Assembly: GCF_003590945.1 (NCBI RefSeq)
Contig: NZ_QYUK01000008.1
Span: 434,001-498,000, forward strand
Direction: 5' to 3'
Source: Oleomonas cavernae
GTDB taxonomy: Bacteria; Pseudomonadota; Alphaproteobacteria; Zavarziniales; Zavarziniaceae
DNA length: 64,000 bases
Below, piece after piece: positions 17,035 through 25,812 of the stretch; the stretch's first letter is position 1; each line of letters begins with the position of its first letter. A program made the translations under genes and the position numbers. Below the pieces are notes generated by a model that was not told where the DNA came from, ran no database searches, and saw nothing but the letters and a program-made list of their open reading frames with translations.

Positions 17035-17973
17035 TCAGGCAGCCGAGACTTTCTGCTCGGCCACCTCGCCGATCGCCTCGAGGATGGCGGCACTGCCGCG
17101 GTCGAGGATGAAATCGGCAAAGGCACGGGTCTTGGCGGCGACCAGGCGGCGATGGGGGTAGACCACCGAGATCGAAATCGGCGGCGGCGGGAAGTCCGGC
17201 AATACCGGCACCAGGCGGCCGTCGCGCAGATAATCCGCCACTTCCCACAGGGGCTTCATCACCACGCCGTGGCCGCGCAGGGCGAATTCGGTCAGGATCT
17301 CGCCGAAATCGGCATCGACCGGGCCGGAGACGGCCAAGGTTACCGGACCGTCGGGACTGGAGAGGACCCAGCGCACCGGCCGGGCGCCGGGCAGGCGCAG
17401 GATCAGGCAGGCATGTTTCAGCAGGTCCGCCGGCTCGGCCGGGGTGCCGTGGCGCTTCAAATACGCCGGGGCGGCGCACAGCACCTGGGGGCAGTCGGCG
17501 ATCTTGCGGGCGATCAGGCTCGAATCCGCCAGGGTGCCCATGCGCAGGGCGACATCCATGCCCTCTGCCAGCAGGTCCAGCACATGGTCCGACAGGCGAA
17601 GCTGGACCGAGACTTCCGGATGGGCCTCGCGGAAATCGGGCAGGATGGGCGCCAGGATCTGGCGGCCGAAGCCCAAGGGCGCTGTGATGCGCAAGGTGCC
17701 GCGCGGCAGGCGCCCGGCATCGGCCACCGTCGCCTCGGCCCGTTCCAGGGTCGCCAGGACATCCTGGCACGCCTCGTAGAAGGCGGAGCCGTGCTCGGTC
17801 GGCTTCACCCGCCTGGTGGTGCGGTTGAGCAGGCGCACGCCCAGATGGGCTTCCAACTGCTGCAGGCGATGGCTGACCACGGCGGGCGACAGGCGCATGT
17901 GGCGGCCGGCGGCCGACAGGCTGCCCAGTTCCAGCACACGGACGAAGACCCGGATATTTTCGATCAGCGCCAA
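17035..17973 (-). CDS. LysR-family transcriptional regulator, divergent from puuD
   Basis: A 312-residue regulator with an N-terminal winged helix-turn-helix (IENIRVFVRVLELGSLSAAG through RLLNRTTRRVKPTEHG) and a C-terminal substrate-sensing domain. I favour a TTG start at 17973: AGAGG lies upstream and the family N-terminus begins there; ATG 18069 would add 32 unconserved residues and cover the promoter. Divergence from puuD and a T-N11-A palindrome between them imply control of urate oxidation. The inducer is unknown; a purine intermediate is likely. Confidence 0.9.
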   Translation of the reverse strand: MALIENIRVFVRVLELGSLSAAGRHMRLSPAVVSHRLQQLEAHLGVRLLNRTTRRVKPTEHGSAFYEACQDVLATLERAEATVADAGRLPRGTLRITAPLGFGRQILAPILPDFREAHPEVSVQLRLSDHVLDLLAEGMDVALRMGTLADSSLIARKIADCPQVLCAAPAYLKRHGTPAEPADLLKHACLILRLPGARPVRWVLSSPDGPVTLAVSGPVDADFGEILTEFALRGHGVVMKPLWEVADYLRDGRLVPVLPDFPPPPISISVVYPHRRLVAAKTRAFADFILDRGSAAILEAIGEVAEQKVSAA

Positions 17974-18034
17974 GAGCCCAGCCTCTATTCTTCTGATATT
18001 TTTGAAGATGATATGGTCAGTGAAAAGGTTTTCT

Positions 18035-18047
18035 TTGCGTAACGCAA
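18035..18047. promoter_or_regulatory. LysR-type operator TTGCGT-A-ACGCAA
   Basis: A perfect 13-bp palindrome with the T-N11-A layout of LysR binding sites. It lies 61 bp upstream of the LysR start (17973) and 48 bp upstream of puuD (18096), the usual place for a shared autoregulatory/activator box. Confidence 0.6.
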
Positions 18048-18095
18048 CTGCAACGATGCTGCGGTGCAAAATGCGTGACGGCGCGCGGAGGGGTG

Positions 18096-19328
18096 ATGGA
18101 CCCGATTGTCTGGGATTGGATCGGCGCCGGCCTGCGCTGGCTCCACGTCATCGCCGGCATCGCCTGGATCGGCAGCTCGTTCTATTTCGTTCACCTGGAT
18201 TCAAGCCTGAAGCCGCGCGAGGGCCTGCCGCCCGGCGCCTATGGCGAGGCCTGGCAGGTCCACGGCGGCGGCTTCTACCACATGGTCAAGTACCTGGTGA
18301 CGCCGCCCAACATGCCCGACGAGCTGACCTGGTTCAAATGGGAGGCCTATGCCACCTGGATCTCGGGCTTCGCCCTGCTGGTCTTCGTCTATTATTTCGG
18401 CGCCGAGCTTTACCTGATCGACAAGGCGGTGATGGACCTGTCGCCCTGGGCCGCGATCGGCATCAGTGTCGGCTCCCTGGTCCTGGGCTGGGCGGTCTAT
18501 GACCTCTTGTGCCGCTCGCCCATCGGCCGTTCCGAGGCCTGGCTGGGCCTGGTAGGCTTCGGCTTCATCGTCGCCGTCACCTGGGGCTTTACCGAGTTCT
18601 TCTCGGCCCGCGGCGCCTTCATGCAGGCCGGCGCCCTGATGGGCACGATCATGGCGGCCAATGTCCTGATGATCATCATCCCCAACCAGCGCAAGGTGGT
18701 GAAGGTGCTGCTGGCGGGCGGCACGGCGGACCCGCGGCTGGGCCGCATCGGCAAGCAGCGCTCGATGCACAACAACTACATCACCTTGCCGGTGGTCTTC
18801 GTGATGATCGCCAATCATTACCCGCTGGCCTATGGCGCGGCGCAGAGCTGGCTGATCCTGGCCTTCCTGATCGTGATGGGCACCGCCATCCGCCATTTCT
18901 TCAACACCATGCACAAGGGCCTGCCCGCCCCCTGGTGGACCTGGTGGATCGCCGGCGGTTGCGCCCTGATCATCGTGGCGCTGAGCCGCGGCACGCCGGC
19001 CGACCCGACCACGACCACGGGTTTCCTGCCACAACCCGCTGTCTCGGCGCAGGCCGTCACCCTGGCCCAGGCCAGCGAAATCGTCTCGACCCGCTGCAGC
19101 ATGTGCCATGCCCGCGAACCGGTGTGGGACGGCATTATCACGCCGCCCAAGGGTGTGCTGCTGGATACGCCCGAGCATGTGGCCGCCCATGCCGAGGAGA
19201 TCTATGTGATCAGCGTGTGGACCCACGCCATGCCGCCGAGCAACATCACTGAGATGACGATCGAGGAGCGCCGCCGCCTCGCCCGCTGGATCGCGGACGG
19301 GCAGGCGGCGCGACTGGCACAACAGTAA
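18096..19328 (+). CDS. puuD: Membrane urate hydroxylase PuuD with C-terminal cytochrome c domain
   Basis: A 410-residue protein. The N-terminal ~310 residues contain about eight membrane spans starting at LRWLHVIAGIAWIGSSFYF. They carry the histidine-rich signature of the PuuD urate oxidase domain (HMVKYL, MHNNYITLPVVF, RHFFNTMHKG). The C-terminus is a cytochrome c domain with haem motif C334-x2-C337-H338 and a likely Met ligand in HAMPPSN. It oxidises urate to 5-hydroxyisourate and passes electrons to the respiratory chain instead of making H2O2. ATG 18096 is preceded by GGAGG; GTG 18075 is a less likely start. No soluble urate oxidase (UOX) is present, so PuuD is the uricase of the cluster. 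Confidence 0.93.
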   Translation: MDPIVWDWIGAGLRWLHVIAGIAWIGSSFYFVHLDSSLKPREGLPPGAYGEAWQVHGGGFYHMVKYLVTPPNMPDELTWFKWEAYATWISGFALLVFVYYFGAELYLIDKAVMDLSPWAAIGISVGSLVLGWAVYDLLCRSPIGRSEAWLGLVGFGFIVAVTWGFTEFFSARGAFMQAGALMGTIMAANVLMIIIPNQRKVVKVLLAGGTADPRLGRIGKQRSMHNNYITLPVVFVMIANHYPLAYGAAQSWLILAFLIVMGTAIRHFFNTMHKGLPAPWWTWWIAGGCALIIVALSRGTPADPTTTTGFLPQPAVSAQAVTLAQASEIVSTRCSMCHAREPVWDGIITPPKGVLLDTPEHVAAHAEEIYVISVWTHAMPPSNITEMTIEERRRLARWIADGQAARLAQQ

Positions 19329-19335
19329 GCCAGGC

Positions 19336-20469
19336 TCAGCCCACGGCGCTGCGCTTCTTCTTGCCCGGATCGTCGAAGGGCAGGCTATGCGCGGTCGCGC
19401 TGGCGCTCAGCTTGGCGCCTTTGACCTCCAGCGGCGTGCCGTGGACGGCGGCGGCGACGTCGAGGCGGGCGATGGCCATCGATTTGCCGGTCAGCTTCGA
19501 GGTCATCGCGCAGGTGACGACGCCGACCTTGGCGCCGCCGCTCCACAGTTCGTCGCCGGCGTCCGCCGCCACGTCCGCCTCGATCAGCACGCCGAAGATC
19601 TTGAAGCGTTCCTGGCCTTTCAGCTTGTAGTGCTGTTCGGCCCCGCGGAAGCCGACCTTGCCGGGGCTGACGGTGAAATCGAGGCCCAGTTCCCACAGCG
19701 TGTCGCCCGGCGGCTGGTCCGCGAAGGGATACATCTGCGAATTGTCGTAAGGGTAGAACAGCAGATAGCTTTCGACCCGCAGCATGTCGAGCACGGTGAA
19801 GCAGCAGGGCACGATGCCCATCCCCGCGCCTTGCGTCAGGATCGTGTCCCAGATCACCGGTGCGTCGGCGCCCTTGCAGAAGATCTCGTAGCCGCGCTCG
19901 CCGGTATAGCCGGTGCGGGAAATCATCACCGGCTTGCCGAACAGCCGGGTCTGGGTGTGATGGAAATAGGGCAGGTCGCGGATACCCGGCACATGCCCGG
20001 CCAGGAAATCCACCGCCACCGGCCCTTGCAGCGACAGGTCGTGGAGATCGTCGTCGAACAGCACGGCGACATTGCGCGCCTGGGCCGCCTTGGTCAGTTC
20101 CTCGTGCCCGGTGCCGGTGCCGTGCACCACCATCCAGGCATTGGGCCCGGTGCGGTAGAGGATGCAGTCGTCGGTGAAATGGCCGGCATCGTTCAGCATG
20201 CAGGCATAGGCCGACTTGCCGGGATAGATCTTCGACGTATCGCGCGTGGTTACGTATTCGATCACCGCCTGGGCATGGGGGCCGACCAGGTGCATCTTCT
20301 TCAGGCCCGAGACATCCATCAGCCCGGCCTTGGTGCGGATGGCGACGTGCTCGTCGCCCATGTCCTTGGCATAGGTCCAGGCGGTGCCCATGCCGCTCCA
20401 GTCCTCGAGCTTCGAGCCCAGCGCCAGATGGCGATCAGCGAGGACGGATGTTCTCCAACTCAACGGCAT
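19336..20469 (-). CDS. GcvT-like folate-dependent aminomethyltransferase/demethylase
   Basis: A 377-residue protein of the glycine-cleavage T-protein / DmdA fold. Seen: DVSGLKKMHLVGPHA in the folate domain, LSLQGP, ISRTGYTGERGYEIF, and the Asp-containing FTVLDMLRVESYLL of the tetrahydrofolate site. Start 20469 has AAGGGGG upstream; the longer reading from 20508 covers that site. It is divergent from the flavoprotein gene at 20725 and convergent with puuD. No gcvP or gcvH is near, so a glycine-cleavage role is unlikely. Transfer of a methyl or methylene group from a methylated amine to tetrahydrofolate fits the neighbourhood. The substrate is unknown. Confidence 0.85.
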   Translation of the reverse strand: MPLSWRTSVLADRHLALGSKLEDWSGMGTAWTYAKDMGDEHVAIRTKAGLMDVSGLKKMHLVGPHAQAVIEYVTTRDTSKIYPGKSAYACMLNDAGHFTDDCILYRTGPNAWMVVHGTGTGHEELTKAAQARNVAVLFDDDLHDLSLQGPVAVDFLAGHVPGIRDLPYFHHTQTRLFGKPVMISRTGYTGERGYEIFCKGADAPVIWDTILTQGAGMGIVPCCFTVLDMLRVESYLLFYPYDNSQMYPFADQPPGDTLWELGLDFTVSPGKVGFRGAEQHYKLKGQERFKIFGVLIEADVAADAGDELWSGGAKVGVVTCAMTSKLTGKSMAIARLDVAAAVHGTPLEVKGAKLSASATAHSLPFDDPGKKKRSAVG

Positions 20470-20591
20470 GAAGCCCCCTTGAGACGCGGCACGAGATACT
20501 TTCTTCACGGTAACGTATTTTTCTCTCTACGCAATATCCCGCGCGTAATTCATCATTCCGGACGATTGCTCGACGACCTTGGATTCGGATT

Positions 20592-20606
20592 GCCTAATTT
20601 TTAGGC
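20592..20606. promoter_or_regulatory. Perfect palindromic operator-like site GCCTAA-N3-TTAGGC
   Basis: GCCTAATTTTTAGGC has perfect 6-bp arms and sits nearly midway between the divergent GcvT-like gene (123 bp) and the flavoprotein gene (119 bp). The five-of-six version at 2534-2548 lies at nearly the same distance from the ABC importer. The surrounding 255-bp gap also has AT-rich stretches (TTGATCAAGGATAAATATTT at 20668-20687) suitable for promoters. Confidence 0.6.
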
Positions 20607-20724
20607 GACGCGCACCGGCCCCTCACCGAGCCCGCTGCGCGGACAGGCACTTCTGCCTTGCGCCAAAAGTTGATCAAGGATAAATATTTTTTCCAACGAA
20701 TATCGCTACGGCAAGGAGCCGGCC

Positions 20725-22125
20725 ATGAGCAGCACGAAGACCTGGGGTGGGGAAGAGTTCTGGGGTCTTGGCTTCGAATGGGACCCGCAATGGGTGCTGA
20801 ACGATGCGCAAAAGGCGCTGCAGGCCAGGCTGATCGAGCTTTGCGCGGCCACGATGCGCGACAATGCGATCGAAAGCGACAAGACCTATACCTACCCGCG
20901 CAAGAACTTCGAGGCGATGGCTGAACTCGGCCTGCTGGGCCTGCTGGTGCCTAAGGAACTGGGCGGCCTGGGCGAGTCGCACACCTGCGCCGCCATGGTG
21001 GTCGAGACCATTGCCCGCTATGGCTGCCCGTCGACCGCCATGTGTTACACCATGCACCTGGGCGCCACCGCCGCCGCCCTGCTGCGCCACCACGACAATG
21101 CCCGCCTGACCGATATCCTCAAGCGCCTGGACAAGGATGTGCTGATCGGCACCCTGTCCTATTCCGACCCGGAAACCGGCTCCCACTTCTGGTACCCGAT
21201 CTCGTCCAAGGCGGAACGCCATGGCGACGGCTGGAAGGTGTTCAAGAAGGCGTCGTGGACCACCTCGGGCGGCTTTGCCGACTGGTACATCGTCCAGACC
21301 ACCAGCCCGGATTTCGCCGGCGACTATTCCGACCTGTCGTGCTTCCTGATCCCCGCCGATGCGGTTAAGTCCGATCCCTCGTCCTGGGACGGCCTGGGCC
21401 TGCGCGGCAACCAGTCGGGCCCGATCGAGGTCAACGGCGTGGTCCTGCCCAAGGATGCCCTGGTCGGGCCGACCGGCGACGGCGCCCGCTCGAACGACGA
21501 GGCGGTCGACCCGTTCTTCCTGCTGTGCTCGTCATCGTGCTGGAACGGCATCGCGCTCGGCGTGATCGACATCGCCAAGCGCCACACCACCCGCAAGACC
21601 CACAACGACGTGGGCATGCGCGTCGCCGACTACCCGACCATCCAGGACTATGTCGGCGAGGCGATCATGGACACCAACGCCTCGCGCGCCTTCGTCTTCC
21701 AGATGGCCAAGGCCCTGGACGACGTCACCAATGGCTGCGACTGGTCGGTGCATACCGACCTCGACGCCCTGCCCCGCGCCACTTTGCTGCACTGGATGTG
21801 GCAGGTGAAGTTCATGGCGGCCAAGAATGTCGCCCATGTCACCGACAAGATGCTGCATGCCTGCGGCGGCACCGGCTTCCGCCCCGCCCTGCAGATCGAA
21901 CGCTATCTGCGCGACGGCAAGGCCGGCTGGGTCATGGGCCCGACCAACGAGGTGCTGCGCCAGTTCGTGGGCAAGGCCTCGCTACTGGGCTTTGGCTCGC
22001 TCGACTATTGGAACAAGTCGGTGAACCACCGCGTCCTCGACAACGAGATCAAGAAGCTCGATGCCGAGGGCCGCCGCCAGCTTGCCGAAAAACTCCTGGC
22101 CGACGACAAGCAGAAGGTTGCCTGA
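20725..22125 (+). CDS. Acyl-CoA dehydrogenase superfamily flavoprotein of the methylated-amine cluster
   Basis: A 466-residue protein with the three-domain ACAD layout: helical N-terminus (LGLLGLLVPKELGGLGES), FAD-binding beta domain (GTLSYSDPETGSHFWYP, KKASWTTSGGFADWYIV), and helical C-terminus with ATLLHWMWQVKFMAAKNVAH and CGGTGFR. The segment that carries the catalytic Glu in medium-chain ACADs (YEGT-N-E) reads VMGPTNE here, with Gly405 at the Glu position. The base is therefore elsewhere, as in isovaleryl-CoA dehydrogenase, or the chemistry differs. AAGGAG precedes ATG 20725. The dmm genes follow 2 bp downstream, so it may oxidise a methylated amine or its acyl derivative rather than a fatty acyl-CoA; this is inference. 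Confidence 0.8.
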   Translation: MSSTKTWGGEEFWGLGFEWDPQWVLNDAQKALQARLIELCAATMRDNAIESDKTYTYPRKNFEAMAELGLLGLLVPKELGGLGESHTCAAMVVETIARYGCPSTAMCYTMHLGATAAALLRHHDNARLTDILKRLDKDVLIGTLSYSDPETGSHFWYPISSKAERHGDGWKVFKKASWTTSGGFADWYIVQTTSPDFAGDYSDLSCFLIPADAVKSDPSSWDGLGLRGNQSGPIEVNGVVLPKDALVGPTGDGARSNDEAVDPFFLLCSSSCWNGIALGVIDIAKRHTTRKTHNDVGMRVADYPTIQDYVGEAIMDTNASRAFVFQMAKALDDVTNGCDWSVHTDLDALPRATLLHWMWQVKFMAAKNVAHVTDKMLHACGGTGFRPALQIERYLRDGKAGWVMGPTNEVLRQFVGKASLLGFGSLDYWNKSVNHRVLDNEIKKLDAEGRRQLAEKLLADDKQKVA

Positions 22126-22127
22126 CC

Positions 22128-24269
22128 ATGGCAATGGTCGAGCGGTTCGGCGTCGCCGGGGGGACCAGCATGGCAGTCACCCTGGGGGCCGGCGACCGCC
22201 TGACCATCCGCGACGCGGAGGGCTTGCAGCCGGCCGGGCTGGTCGTCCTCGAGGGCGATCTCGGCCCGCTGCCCGAGCGCCTGCTGACGGGCGCAACCGC
22301 CCCCGGCAGCAGCGTCACCCTCGAGGCCCCCACCGCCTCCACCGTCGTGATCTCGGCCCCCGGCGCCGACATGGCGCCGGACGAACAGGCCCCGCCCACC
22401 GACCTGGTGGTGGAGATCGCCCGGCACGGCGCCAATGCCCGGCCCCTGCCGCCGCCGCTGGGCAGGGTCAAGGCGGAATTGCACATCGATGCCGCCACCG
22501 CCAGCGCCTATAAGGTTTCGGCCGGCGACTATATCCAGGTGATCGACGTCGACGGCAAGCAATGCTCGGACTTCCTGGCCTTCGATGCCGCACGGCTTGA
22601 CGATGGCGAGGAGATCGGCATCGACGCCACCACCACCACCACCCTGCTGGGCGCCGCCTATCCCGGCCCCGGCCTCCTGTCCAAATTCTTCGACGGCCGG
22701 ATGCGGCCGCTGGTCGAGGTGGTGCGCGACACGGTGGGCCGGCACGACACCTTCGCCCTGGCCTGCACCGCCAAGTATTACGAGGACATGGGCTATCCCG
22801 GCCATCCCAGTTGCTCCGACAACTTCAACGGCGCGCTGGCCCCCTACGGCATCGCCCCGCGCAAGGGCTGGCCGGCGATCAACCTGTTCTTCAATACCGC
22901 CATGGGGTCCGACAACCGCCTGTCGTCGGACGAACCCTGGTCGCGGCCCGGCGACTATGTGCTGTTCCGCGCCATGACCGACCTGGTCTGCGCCTCCTCG
23001 GCCTGTCCCGACGATATCGATCCGTCGAATGCCTGGATGCCCACCGACATTCATGTGCGCATCTACGACAAGGCGCAGGAATTCTCCAAGGGAAATGCCC
23101 ACCGCATGACGCCCGACGCCATTCCCCGCCTGACCCGGACCAGCGGCTTCCATGACCGCACCAGCGTCCTGACCCGCAACCTGGTCGATTACCGCGGTTT
23201 CTGGACGCCGGACTGCTATGCCGGCAACGGCCCGATCGACGAATACTGGGCGGCCCGCGAGCGTTGCGTGGTCATGGACCTGTCGGCCCTGCGCAAGTTC
23301 GAAGTCATCGGTCCCGATGCCGAAGCCCTGCTGCAGAAGGCCCAGACCCGCAACCTGGCCAAGCTGGCGGTGGGCCAGGTGGTCTATACCGCCTTCTGCT
23401 ACGAACACGGCGGCATGATCGACGACGGCACCATCTTCCGCCTTGGGCTGCAAAACTTCCGCGTCGTCTGCGGCGACGATTACCTGGGCGTCTGGCTGCG
23501 CCAACTGGCCGAACAGCACGAACTGAAAGCCTGGGTCAAATCCTCGACCGATCAACTGGGCAACCTGGCCGTCCAGGGCCCCTTGAGCCGCACCGTCCTG
23601 GAACAGGTGATCTGGACCCCGCCTGTCCAGGCCAGCATCACGGAACTGAAATGGTTCCGCTTCACCATCGGCCGCATCGGCGGGCCGCAGGGCCCGGCCG
23701 TGGTGGTTTCGCGCACCGGCTACACCGGTGAACTGGGCTTCGAGATCTGGTGCCATCCCAAGGATGGCGTCGCGGTATGGGATGCGATCTGGGCAGCGGG
23801 CAAGCCCCACGGCCTGGCCCCGCTGGGCCTCTCGGCCCTGGACATGCTGCGGGTCGAAGCGGGCCTAGTCTTCGCCGGTTACGATTTCGACGACCAGACC
23901 GACCCGTTCGAGGCCGGCATCGGCTTCACCGTCGCCGACAAGGCGGAGGACTATGTCGGCAAGACGGCGCTGGCCCGCCGGCGCGCCAACCCCTTGCGCA
24001 AGCTGGTGGGGCTGGAGATCACCGGCAACGAGGCTATCGGCCATGGCGACTGCCTCCACATCGGCCGGGCGCAGATCGGCGTGGTGACCAGCGCCGCCCG
24101 TTCACCCCTCCTGGGCCGGACCATCGCGCTGGCCCGCGTCGATGCGCTCTATGCCGATCTGGGCCGGACGGTGGAGATCGGCAAGCTGGACGGCCAGCAG
24201 AAGCGCATTGCCGCCCGCGTCGTCCGCTTCCCGCACTACGATCCCGAGAAGACGCGGGTCCGCGCATGA
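22128..24269 (+). CDS. dmmD: DUF1989-GcvT fusion protein, DmmD-like
   Basis: 713 residues. The N-terminal ~125 residues are of unclear family. About 125-330 is a DUF1989 / urea-carboxylase-associated domain (DVDGKQCSDFLAFDA, SCSDNFNGALAPYG, SSACPDD). About 355-713 is a GcvT-type aminomethyltransferase (VMDLSALRKFEVIGPDA, LAVQGPLSRTVLEQ, VSRTGYTGELGFEIW, LSALDMLRVEAGLVF). Genes of this kind accompany the dimethylamine monooxygenase genes as dmmD; folate-dependent capture of the C1 unit is the likely role. ATG 22128 overlaps the end of the preceding frame's spacing by design of the operon (2-bp gap), and the stop overlaps dmmA as ATGA. Confidence 0.78.
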   Translation: MAMVERFGVAGGTSMAVTLGAGDRLTIRDAEGLQPAGLVVLEGDLGPLPERLLTGATAPGSSVTLEAPTASTVVISAPGADMAPDEQAPPTDLVVEIARHGANARPLPPPLGRVKAELHIDAATASAYKVSAGDYIQVIDVDGKQCSDFLAFDAARLDDGEEIGIDATTTTTLLGAAYPGPGLLSKFFDGRMRPLVEVVRDTVGRHDTFALACTAKYYEDMGYPGHPSCSDNFNGALAPYGIAPRKGWPAINLFFNTAMGSDNRLSSDEPWSRPGDYVLFRAMTDLVCASSACPDDIDPSNAWMPTDIHVRIYDKAQEFSKGNAHRMTPDAIPRLTRTSGFHDRTSVLTRNLVDYRGFWTPDCYAGNGPIDEYWAARERCVVMDLSALRKFEVIGPDAEALLQKAQTRNLAKLAVGQVVYTAFCYEHGGMIDDGTIFRLGLQNFRVVCGDDYLGVWLRQLAEQHELKAWVKSSTDQLGNLAVQGPLSRTVLEQVIWTPPVQASITELKWFRFTIGRIGGPQGPAVVVSRTGYTGELGFEIWCHPKDGVAVWDAIWAAGKPHGLAPLGLSALDMLRVEAGLVFAGYDFDDQTDPFEAGIGFTVADKAEDYVGKTALARRRANPLRKLVGLEITGNEAIGHGDCLHIGRAQIGVVTSAARSPLLGRTIALARVDALYADLGRTVEIGKLDGQQKRIAARVVRFPHYDPEKTRVRA

Positions 24270-24855
24270 TGGCCGACACCATCCCCAGCCGGCCCCGCTA
24301 TGAACGGCTGCGCCGCGACGAGAGCGGCCGGCGGCACCTGCTGGTGACCGACGGCGAAACGGTGCCGGCGCAAAGCCTGGCCGAGGATGGCGGCGGGCTC
24401 GACGCGGTCGAGACCTGGACCATCACGCGCAGCAGCCGCGCCCTGTCCAGCCCATTGGCGCCTGAGAACCTGCCGCGCCGGCACGTCTTCCGCTCCAATG
24501 CCCATCTGATGGCCAGCCTGGAACGCCGCCTGAAGGATGAGAGCATCGGCTTCCGCCTCTATGCCGTGGGCACCGAGCCATTCCTGTGGGATGTCGCGGC
24601 ACTTGCCCGCGGCTTTGGGCTGAGCACCGGGGAATGTTTTGTCGCCCATGCCGGCTCGCTGAAGCGGCGGGTGATCTGCGTGCACTGCAAGGCCGTCACG
24701 GACGAGGTTGTGACCAACATCGTCGCCTGCAGCGGCTGCGGTGCCCAGCTTCTGGTGCGCGATCATTTCTCCAAGCGGCTGGCGGCCTTCATGGGGGTGC
24801 AGATCGATTCTGAAGTGCCGGGTGACCTTCCCCCGTCGAGGAGGTCTTCCCGTGA
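24266..24855 (+). CDS. dmmA: Dimethylamine monooxygenase subunit DmmA (frameshift near 24832)
   Basis: About 196 residues after correction. The C-terminal third contains CVHCK ... CSGCGAQLLVRDHFSKRL, a four-cysteine zinc-ribbon or iron-site motif characteristic of DmmA-type subunits. The frame breaks at the C5 run 24830-24834. One extra C gives the ending PPVEEVFP and a TGA that overlaps the next GTG start, the usual DmmA C-terminus. ATG 24266 overlaps the dmmD stop (ATGA), indicating coupled translation. It works with DmmB and DmmC to oxidise dimethylamine to methylamine and formaldehyde. Confidence 0.8.
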
Positions 24856-25805
24856 TCGCCCACGGCCCCCTGACCTTGAAGGTGCGCAGCGCCGAACCCT
24901 TGGGGCACAGCCTGAAACGCCTGGTGCTGGAGGCGGCCGACGGCGGCCCCCTGCCATCGGCCGGGGCCGGCGGCCATATCCAGTTGCGGCTGAAAGGTCC
25001 CACCCGCGGTTGGCGGAATGCCTATTCGCTGACCTCGCCGCCCGATGCCCGCGACCACTACGCCATCATCGTCCGCCGGGTCAGCCAGTCGCGCGGCGGC
25101 TCCGCCTTCGTCCACGAGGCAGTGGGGGCCGGCACCATCGTCGAAGCCGGCATGCCCAATAATTTCTTTGCCGTCTCCAACGTCGCGCGCAAGCACCTGC
25201 TGGTCAGCGGCGGCATCGGCCTCACCCCTTTCCTGTCCTACCTGGAACAGTTCCGCCAGCGCGGCAGCCCTTTCGAGCTGCACCACCTGTGCCGCGCGGA
25301 AGACATGCCGGTGTTTGCCCGCCTGCTGGAACCCTTCGGGGCCCGCTCGATCCACCTGCACCCCACCCGCCGCGGCTTCGATTTGGCGGCGCTGCTGGCC
25401 CGGCAACCGCTAGGCACCCACCTCTATACCTGCGGGCCGCACAGCCTGATGGACCAGGTACTTTCCACGGCCTCGGATCTGGGCTGGCCGGCGTCCAAGC
25501 GCCATGCCGAATCCTTCGGCGAAACGGCGGTGGGCGGCGCCCCGTTCCATGTGCTGCTGGCCAGGAGCGGCATCGAAATCGCCGTGGGGCCGGAGCAAAG
25601 CCTGCTCGAAGCCCTCGAGGCCGCCGGCATCGATGCCCCCTGCCTGTGCCGTGGGGGCGCCTGCGGCGAATGCCGCCTGCCCCTGCTGGAGGGAGTCGCC
25701 GATCACCGCGACGATTTCCTGTCGGCCGAGGAACACGCAGCGGGCAAGTTGATCCTGACCTGCGTGTCGCGTGCCAAGGGGCCGCGCCTCGTCATCGACC
25801 TGTGA
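24852..25805 (+). CDS. dmmB: Dimethylamine monooxygenase reductase subunit DmmB
   Basis: A 317-residue class IA-type reductase. An N-terminal FAD domain (RNAYSLTSPP) and NAD(P) domain (HLLVSGGIGLTPFLSYLEQF, HLYTCGP) are followed by a C-terminal plant-type 2Fe-2S domain (APCLCRGGACGECRLPL ... LTCVSRA). It transfers electrons from NAD(P)H to the DmmC oxygenase. The GTG start at 24852 overlaps the corrected dmmA stop; longer readings upstream only translate dmmA in another frame. The vanillate demethylase reductase family is the nearest general group, but the flanking dmmA and dmmC fix the context. Confidence 0.88.
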   Translation: MIAHGPLTLKVRSAEPLGHSLKRLVLEAADGGPLPSAGAGGHIQLRLKGPTRGWRNAYSLTSPPDARDHYAIIVRRVSQSRGGSAFVHEAVGAGTIVEAGMPNNFFAVSNVARKHLLVSGGIGLTPFLSYLEQFRQRGSPFELHHLCRAEDMPVFARLLEPFGARSIHLHPTRRGFDLAALLARQPLGTHLYTCGPHSLMDQVLSTASDLGWPASKRHAESFGETAVGGAPFHVLLARSGIEIAVGPEQSLLEALEAAGIDAPCLCRGGACGECRLPLLEGVADHRDDFLSAEEHAAGKLILTCVSRAKGPRLVIDL

Positions 25806-25812
25806 GGCTTGC

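Noticed and set aside
19336-20469. Glycine cleavage T-protein (gcvT)
   Set aside because: No gcvH or gcvP nearby; the gene is set opposite a methylated-amine operon, and the fold is shared by demethylases such as DmdA.
22005-23810. 601-codon minus-strand frame
   Set aside because: Shadow of the DUF1989-GcvT fusion gene; low-complexity Gly/Asp/His/Gln composition.
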